Source: an uncultured Saprospiraceae bacterium (GTDB lineage Bacteria; Bacteroidota; Bacteroidia; Chitinophagales; Saprospiraceae). Taken from it: a DNA stretch of 11,090 bases. The notes beneath the pieces are model-generated. The model was not told where the DNA came from and made no database searches. It saw only the letters and a program-made list of their open reading frames with translations. The stretch is from NCBI GenBank assembly GCA_937967535.1, contig CALCMV010000107.1, forward strand, positions 1-11,090, given 5' to 3'. Made by a program: the position numbers and the translations under genes. Shown here piece by piece: positions 6,701 to 11,090 of the stretch. Numbering within the stretch: the first letter of the stretch is position 1; every line of letters starts with the position of its first letter.

Positions 6701-7102
6701 ATGGGTTTAAAAAAGAGAAATAAAGTAAGTGCGGAATTTAGTATGTCGTCATTGACAGATATTATTTTCTTGCTGTTGATATTTTTTATGTTGACCTCTA
6801 CACTCGTCAGTCCGAATGCTTTGAATTTGAAGTTGCCGAGTTCGAGTTCGCAGACCGTAGCTCCCGCTACGATTTCCGTTTCGATTAAGAAAAACGGGCA
6901 ATTTTACCATGAAACAACGCCCGTCAAACTATCGGAATTGAAACGCAAAGTGCGTAGTGATGTTCGTAAAGCTGATGACCCGAAAAAAGTAACCGTTGTG
7001 ATTAATACAGAGGAAGATACACCTATAAAGTATGTCGTCGAGGTGATGGATATGGCATTGACCATGAAAATTGGGGCAATATTGGCGACTGAACCTAGGT
7101 AA
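6701..7102 (+). CDS. exbD: ExbD/TolR-family biopolymer transport protein
   Basis: A 133-residue protein with a short basic cytoplasmic tail, one membrane segment at about 17-37 and a small periplasmic domain. Asp20 in SLTDIIFLLLIFFM is the conserved membrane aspartate that carries protons through the ExbB pore. The periplasmic part has the usual VSIKKNGQFY and VVINTEEDTP strands and ends with MALTMKIGAILAT, the ExbD-like fold. The length is normal for the single-domain Bacteroidota ExbD. It acts with ExbB and the TonB-like protein encoded at 9030. A second exbD, often present in this phylum, is absent. The ATG at 6701 is followed at once by the typical Lys/Arg-rich start. Confidence 0.93.
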   Translation: MGLKKRNKVSAEFSMSSLTDIIFLLLIFFMLTSTLVSPNALNLKLPSSSSQTVAPATISVSIKKNGQFYHETTPVKLSELKRKVRSDVRKADDPKKVTVVINTEEDTPIKYVVEVMDMALTMKIGAILATEPR

Positions 7103-7266
7103 GATTTTGGTTTCAATGTTTGTTAGTTTTGGATGTTGTACTTCAGAACATCAAATGCTATTCGTAAAGTGTCAAAAGAACATTTTTAATAGAAAAATCG
7201 TTAAATTATAACAAAACAATCCGTTTGGCACTACCTAATGCACGCTCACTACTATAAAATTCAAAT
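7103..7266 (+). other. Intergenic gap at the left border of the AT-rich cassette
   Basis: 164 bases without a gene. TAGTTTTG at 7124-7131 matches the -7 promoter consensus, but no TTG stands at the proper distance upstream (the nearest leave 14 or 39 bases). A weak GATGTT/AACATC hairpin lies at 7132-7152. I see no clear terminator after exbD, so read-through into the cassette is possible. Confidence 0.4.
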
Positions 7267-7851
7267 ATGAAAGAGGAGCTAATATCAAAGGAACTGAGTC
7301 TAAAATATCTACCGGGAAGTCTGAATCCCATTGATATAAATGAGCATTATCTTCAACAAGTCGGTATCATTGATGAAACCAACCCATTAAATAGAGGAAT
7401 GTTGAGGATAGGGTCGTTGGGAACTAACATCATTTTTTCAAATAAAACGAAGGATGAAATCAGGGTTCAACCTACACAATTACGGGTAGAATCGAAAAGC
7501 GAAGAAAGACTGGTATTCATTATTAATAAATTAAAAGAATCATTTGGTACCGTCTCTATTAAAGGTGGCGAATATAGTTTTGACATTCACCTTATTGACG
7601 ACAATTATCCCCAAGAAATATTTGAAAGATATACTTCAACTGAAGGTCTCACCTTAGATGTTATTCAATTCGGATATGATAATGCCAATATAGGAATGTA
7701 TAGCTGTGGTAGTAAAAAGATACATATAAGAGCAGTTATCCAAAACACTCTGGGAAAAACACTGAGCGATTTTAATTTAGAAGAAGATTTGCAAATAGAA
7801 CATCTAAATGATATTTATTCAAAATTTAAGACACAAGACTTAAAACTATAA
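7267..7851 (+). CDS. Unrecognised protein, first gene of the AT-rich cassette
   Basis: 194 residues that I cannot assign to a family. There is no signal peptide and no membrane segment, so a cytoplasmic protein is expected. The sequence reads as mixed alpha/beta, with likely strands at RIGSLGTNIIFSN and GEYSFDIHLID and a helix at ERLVFIINKLKESFG. The only Cys is in MYSCGSKK. Base composition differs from the exb genes: a sample row (7561-7620) has 22 of 60 G+C, while rows in exbB and tonB have 28 of 60. The ATG at 7267 is the first in frame and the next gene starts 10 bases after its stop, so the two are very likely co-transcribed. Confidence 0.75.
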   Translation: MKEELISKELSLKYLPGSLNPIDINEHYLQQVGIIDETNPLNRGMLRIGSLGTNIIFSNKTKDEIRVQPTQLRVESKSEERLVFIINKLKESFGTVSIKGGEYSFDIHLIDDNYPQEIFERYTSTEGLTLDVIQFGYDNANIGMYSCGSKKIHIRAVIQNTLGKTLSDFNLEEDLQIEHLNDIYSKFKTQDLKL

Positions 7852-7861
7852 TTCAATCGGT

Positions 7862-8422
7862 ATGAGTAATTGTTTAAGTACTTTAAATTATTCGGGGCAA
7901 CTCTTTCAATATGACCAATGTGTCAACACCATATCTTACGAAGTTGAGCAAGATTCTGTATTTACAGAAAAGTCTTTAATAGACTTGTCAAAAACCTGTT
8001 TCGAGGCTTACAAATTTCACTTAGAACATATTTCTAAGGACATTTTAGAGATTGGTATTCAAGAATACGATTTAATCAATCAAGAGTTAATTTCATTAAT
8101 TTTACCTTTTGACCCGCTAAAATTTAGTTTTTCAACCACTCCGGACCCTAGTTTGCATTTTTTCATTCGGTTTTCTAAAAATATTTCTCTGTTTGTAGAA
8201 ACATTTTTAGATATAGAAGACAGGCATGATACTTATGTTCAAATCCTAAAATCAAGTCATATTCTTTTTGAAAAAAATTGTATATTTGATAATGCAATGC
8301 TTGAGATTAACAATATTTTATCAGATGAATTTTCCGACAAGCCTAAAACTTATTATTTATCAAAAGCATTAAAACAATGTCGTCCATACCCGCAAGACTT
8401 ATTGCTAGTCAAGAGAAAGTAA
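7862..8422 (+). CDS. Unrecognised protein, second gene of the AT-rich cassette
   Basis: 186 residues without a family I know. It is rich in aromatic and aliphatic residues (for example SLHFFIRFSKNISLFVETF), but no stretch is long and uncharged enough for a membrane helix, and there is no signal peptide, so it is probably cytoplasmic. The N-terminal half looks helical (KSLIDLSKTCFEAYKFHLEH) and the C-terminus is basic and ends LLLVKRK. Composition is low in GC: 20 of 60 and 14 of 60 in rows 7981-8040 and 8041-8100. It starts 10 bases after the preceding gene, and its last 46 bases overlap the next gene in another frame, which points to translational coupling and a joint function. Confidence 0.75.
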   Translation: MSNCLSTLNYSGQLFQYDQCVNTISYEVEQDSVFTEKSLIDLSKTCFEAYKFHLEHISKDILEIGIQEYDLINQELISLILPFDPLKFSFSTTPDPSLHFFIRFSKNISLFVETFLDIEDRHDTYVQILKSSHILFEKNCIFDNAMLEINNILSDEFSDKPKTYYLSKALKQCRPYPQDLLLVKRK

Positions 8423-8991
8423 ATCTAATTCAAGCCTTCAAATGCGGCAATTGCAGATTGAATCGCAGAACAAATCTGAGACAAATACTCACTCCCGGCA
8501 ATGAATTAGGCGCAGATATCTGGCAGTCAAAAGACATTTTTGGATTATCCGTTAATATTGATTTGTGCAACATTGAAGAACTCTCAATAGACTCACAAAA
8601 AGATGATGTCAATATTATCCCGATTAATACAAAAGATGCTCATTTCATTTCTGATAAACAACTCTCTAATTTTGATTTTGATAATATTGAAGTAGAAAAG
8701 CTGGACACACTCATAATTTACATGATAGTGAAAGAACTATTAACTATTGACGGCACTTATCCTTTCAAAAAAGGAACGCCCGAAGAAGTCCTTTATAATT
8801 TCAAACTTGAGATAGTCTATAAGCCAATGGTATTAAATGTATTCCATTTTCAAGTAGAAATTCTATCTGATGAAAATGGAAATTGGAAGCAAATCAGCAG
8901 AGAAAATAATAAAAAGTATATTCGGGCATTAGCCTCTAAGATTCGCGCTAGAATTCTAGAAGAAAGAAAAGTATATCCCTTGGTATTTTAG
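8377..8991 (+). CDS. Unrecognised protein with one CxxC, third gene of the AT-rich cassette
   Basis: 204 residues with no recognised family, signal peptide or membrane segment. Near the N-terminus is a Cys23-Gly-Asn-Cys26 pair followed by a basic stretch RLNRRTNLRQ. The middle is acidic (FDFDNIEVEKLD) and the C-terminal part alternates likely strands (NFKLEIVYKPMVLNVFHFQV) with a basic end helix (KKYIRALASKIRARILEERK). One CxxC is not enough for a zinc knuckle alone, but it could bind metal as a dimer; this is a guess. The ATG at 8377 lies inside the previous gene, and no other usual start codon in this frame is close behind, so the overlap seems real. Row 8641-8700 has 14 of 60 G+C. It ends 38 bases before the TonB-like gene. 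Confidence 0.75.
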   Translation: MSSIPARLIASQEKVNLIQAFKCGNCRLNRRTNLRQILTPGNELGADIWQSKDIFGLSVNIDLCNIEELSIDSQKDDVNIIPINTKDAHFISDKQLSNFDFDNIEVEKLDTLIIYMIVKELLTIDGTYPFKKGTPEEVLYNFKLEIVYKPMVLNVFHFQVEILSDENGNWKQISRENNKKYIRALASKIRARILEERKVYPLVF

Positions 8992-9029
8992 AAACATATT
9001 AACATCTGCTATTCACCAATCACAAAACC

Positions 9030-10022
9030 ATGTTTGATAAAATAATAGAACGACTAACGGCAGACCATATGCCGAATCCTCTAATCAGTGCCAAACGCGC
9101 CGAAGAGGAAGAACAACACCGCAAGCGCGGGTTGAAGTTGTCTATTATTCTGCATCTTTTCCTGCTGATTGTTCTTGTTTTTCCCTTTATATCTGCCTTG
9201 CCGCCTGTGGGTCAGGAAGGTATTATTATTAATTTTGGAAATACTGATGTGGGGCAAGGTACAGAAGAGCCTTTGACCGAAGATGCTAGACCCGATGCCT
9301 CCTCAGAGCCTTCACCTTCCGAGCCGCTTGCCGATGCTTCTACGGCTTCCACTCCCCCGCCCTCCCCTACTCCACGCAGCCAAGAAACTTCCAAAGCCAT
9401 TGCGAAAAAAGAAGTAGTGACAGATGCGAATGCAGACACGCCAAGCGTAAAAAAAGACGATAAAAAAGCCAAAGAAGACGCTGCCAAAAAAGCACAAGCA
9501 GAAGCCGAAAAACGCAAAAAAGAAGCAGCAGAACGCGAGGAAGCAGCAAAAAAGAAAGCCGAAGCAGAAGCAAAGCGAAAAGCAGAAGAAGCAGCCCGTA
9601 AAAAAGAAGAAGCAAAGAAAAAATTTGGTTTTCCGGGACAAAATAACAGCACAGGACAAGGCGAAAACGGCGAAACAGGCAATCAAGGCAGCAGCGACGG
9701 CGACCCCAATTCGGAAAATCTTGACACCCGACAAAGCGGTAAAGGTGATGCCGGAGAAGGTATTGATTTGGCAGGACGCTCCGTAGTCAACCGACCTGAT
9801 GTAGATGAAAATAGTAATGAAGCAGGTACGGTCAGGGTCAAAATTTGTGTGGATAATGAAGGGCGTGTTACCAGTGCAAAAAGCACCGCACAAGGCTCTA
9901 CTATCACCAATACCGAGATCATCGAACTCGCCGAAAATAAAGCCAAAGAATTTCAATTCAGCAAAAATAATGCGCGGCGCGAACAGTGCGGCTCTATCCT
10001 TTTCACATTTACAGTAGAGTAA
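9030..10022 (+). CDS. tonB: TonB/TolA-like energy transducer
   Basis: A 330-residue protein with a cytoplasmic N-terminus (1-35), one membrane anchor at about 36-57, a Pro/Ser/Thr-rich stretch (about 80-120) and a long Ala/Lys/Glu-rich helix or coiled coil at about 140-198 like TolA domain II. A Gly/Asn-rich flexible part (about 200-245) and a C-terminal domain (about 249-330) complete it. The last part shows the TonB fold pattern VRVKICVDNEGRV and a final strand LFTFTVE, with Cys273 and Cys320 possibly joined by a disulfide. With ExbB and ExbD it should carry energy from the proton gradient to outer-membrane receptors, or act as a Tol-type envelope protein; the layout is between TonB and TolA. 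The ATG at 9030 is chosen since Met14 would shorten a conserved-looking start. It belongs with exbB and exbD but is separated from them by the three-gene cassette. Confidence 0.88.
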   Translation: MFDKIIERLTADHMPNPLISAKRAEEEEQHRKRGLKLSIILHLFLLIVLVFPFISALPPVGQEGIIINFGNTDVGQGTEEPLTEDARPDASSEPSPSEPLADASTASTPPPSPTPRSQETSKAIAKKEVVTDANADTPSVKKDDKKAKEDAAKKAQAEAEKRKKEAAEREEAAKKKAEAEAKRKAEEAARKKEEAKKKFGFPGQNNSTGQGENGETGNQGSSDGDPNSENLDTRQSGKGDAGEGIDLAGRSVVNRPDVDENSNEAGTVRVKICVDNEGRVTSAKSTAQGSTITNTEIIELAENKAKEFQFSKNNARREQCGSILFTFTVE

Positions 10023-10051
10023 GCACATACAGCCTTTCTCCTCACTCTACT
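10013..10051. terminator. Weak bidirectional hairpin over the two convergent stop codons
   Basis: AGTAGAGT (10013-10020) pairs with ACTCTACT (10044-10051), and two more pairs (10022-10042, 10023-10041) follow after one mismatch, with a loop of about 17 bases. The arms arise because both convergent proteins end in Val-Glu-stop. No T-run follows on either strand, so termination here would be inefficient. Confidence 0.3.
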
Positions 10052-10956
10052 ATCTGAAACGGACAAGCGGGCAAGCCCACAGAATTGTAAAGATTGACAT
10101 CATCAGGATTATCTGCCCAAGCGTATCGCAGATATTTGGGTTGAGTAATTTGCTCGTTCCAAACAATAATATTCCGCGCACCGTCCAATTTGGCTTTTGC
10201 CCAAACAAATTTCCCATCTGCACCTGCAATCGCAAATCCATTGACATAGCCATATTTATTTTTTACCAATAAACCATCCGCAACATGCTTAAAGCTAAGG
10301 TGTATTTTTCCGGCTTTGATAAGGTGACTTTGGTACATCGGACTTTGATAGTGGATGTCCTGACCGTAAGCCAAATTGCGGGCGGCTAAGGAAAGCCGCA
10401 GTCCCACATCTTGTTTGTTGTGCGGATGAATATCCTCAGCGTCGCCAATGTCAATGATGATTGCCTGAGCGGTATTTTTGACTTTTAAGGTATTGGTTTG
10501 AGAAGCTCGCAGACTTGCCCAATTGCTATCTGCACCCGCATCTTGCGGAGGCAGCCAATTGGCAAGTTGGACAAACAGAAAAGGAAATTCGCCCGACCTA
10601 AAATCACTTCTCCAACTGTGTATCATATCAGCAAATAATGCTTCATACGCCTCCGCATCTTGTGGGCTGCCTGCATTGGATTCGCCTTGATACCAAAGCG
10701 CACCTTTGATAGCATAATTTTTAATTGGGAAAATCATTTTATTGTAGAGCAAAGTTGGGATTTGGTTTGCCCGATTCAAATAATTAGAACTCATCATAGC
10801 ATCTAAGCGAAAGTCCCATTTGCCCGACAATGCAATTTTTTGACTATTCGTTTTTACGCAGATGGCTGCTGCTTCGCCATGAATACCGCCGCCGCCACCG
10901 GTGTCTTCTACGCGAATAGCGATGGTATTTTTTCCGGCTTTCAGTATTGAACTGGA
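10042..10956 (-). pseudogene. Sialate O-acetylesterase-type SGNH hydrolase, N-terminal half missing
   Basis: The C-terminal part of a 9-O-acetylsialate esterase-like protein. From the break inward it reads SSILKAGKNTIAIRVEDTGG, then GKWDFRL, ALWYQGESNAG, FPFLFVQLANW, and GDAEDIHPHNKQDVG, and ends with the family-typical YAWADNP and LYNSVGLPACPFQ. The DIHPHNK block should hold the catalytic Asp and His. The half that would carry the GQSN(M) block with the catalytic Ser, and any signal peptide, is absent. Upstream of about 10957 the frame runs into repeat sequence and a stop at 10975-10977. A TTG at 10830 could act as start only for a fragment and is inside conserved sequence. About 304 residues remain, while the family usually has roughly 470-650. 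The intact enzyme would remove acetyl groups from sialic acids or similar glycans. Confidence 0.8.
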
Positions 10957-11090
10957 CTTTGGACATTTTGGAAATTAGGTAACTGGGAAATTCGGGTTTA
11001 AATCATAAGTAATTGATTATCAGTTATTTAATTTTTATTAAGGTAATAAATATTCAATTAATTAAATTTTATAATTATTTGATAAAAAAC
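10950..11090. mobile_element. Second copy of the MITE-like element, cut by the window edge
   Basis: 10950-10967 matches the end motif at 5381-5398 at 16 of 18 positions. The octamer array follows (10961-10995), then the interior block CATAA...TTATCAGT at 11004-11024, at an offset of 54 bases against 55 in the first copy. The rest is AT-rich without an ORF. It starts exactly where homology to the esterase stops. The other end is outside the window. Confidence 0.55.

Noticed and set aside
7124..7131. TAGTTTTG as a promoter for the three-gene cassette
   Set aside because: It matches the -7 consensus, but no TTG stands at 17-23 bases upstream, so it was not called as a promoter; a promoter somewhere in 7103-7266 remains possible.
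9212..10028. Several long minus-strand ORFs opposite the TonB-like gene
   Set aside because: They are shadows of the Lys/Ala/Glu and Ser/Pro-rich coding sequence; their products are low-complexity Phe/Leu/Cys-rich or Ser/Ala-rich strings with no domain sense, and the plus-strand frame has a clear membrane anchor and TonB-like end.
10042..10830. Intact 262-residue esterase starting at TTG 10830
   Set aside because: The frame continues upstream with family-typical sequence (ILKAGKNTIAIRVEDTGG) up to the repeat junction, so this TTG is internal and the gene is truncated.
1..11090. tRNA, rRNA or riboswitch genes
   Set aside because: I saw no cloverleaf, no TTCGANNC-type T-loop with matching arms and no known riboswitch core in any gap.

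Overview
The window looks like a contig piece from a Bacteroidota bacterium with type IX secretion (T9SS). Three things point there: a giant surface protein with SprB-type repeats and a C-terminal T9SS sorting domain, an exbB-exbD-tonB set of the Bacteroidota type, and start regions that are A-rich rather than carrying Shine-Dalgarno sites. The recalled style of the large-protein modules fits the Saprospiria/Chitinophagales-like part of the phylum, but that placement is weak.

Layout. (1) 1-3825 (+): 3' part of a very large secreted adhesin-like gene that enters from the left edge. It has a Cys-rich tandem array, a run of Ig/SprB-like modules, the usual linker module and a T9SS C-terminal domain, then a strong intrinsic terminator (3894-3928). 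(2) 3930-4403: a repeat-filled gap between convergent genes with two tandem 120-bp-period copies of a long inverted-repeat unit. (3) 4404-5357 (-): a secreted M43-type zinc metalloprotease. (4) 5358-5914: divergent intergenic region holding a roughly 200-bp element with terminal inverted repeats, plus the exbB promoter and a T-free leader. (5) 5915-10022 (+): exbB, exbD, three unrecognised AT-rich genes, then a TonB/TolA-like energy transducer. (6) 10042-10956 (-): the C-terminal half of a sialate O-acetylesterase-type SGNH hydrolase, broken at its 5' side. The break coincides with a second copy of the terminal repeat from region 4.

How the genes work together. ExbB and ExbD form the proton-driven inner-membrane motor and the TonB-like protein carries the energy across the periplasm. 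These three normally sit next to each other in Bacteroidota, but here a compact three-gene cassette of clearly lower GC lies between exbD and tonB. That cassette is the best candidate in the window for an undescribed system; I can assign no function to it. The second notable point is the short repeat family that brackets the divergent intergenic region and interrupts the esterase gene, which suggests a small non-autonomous mobile element.
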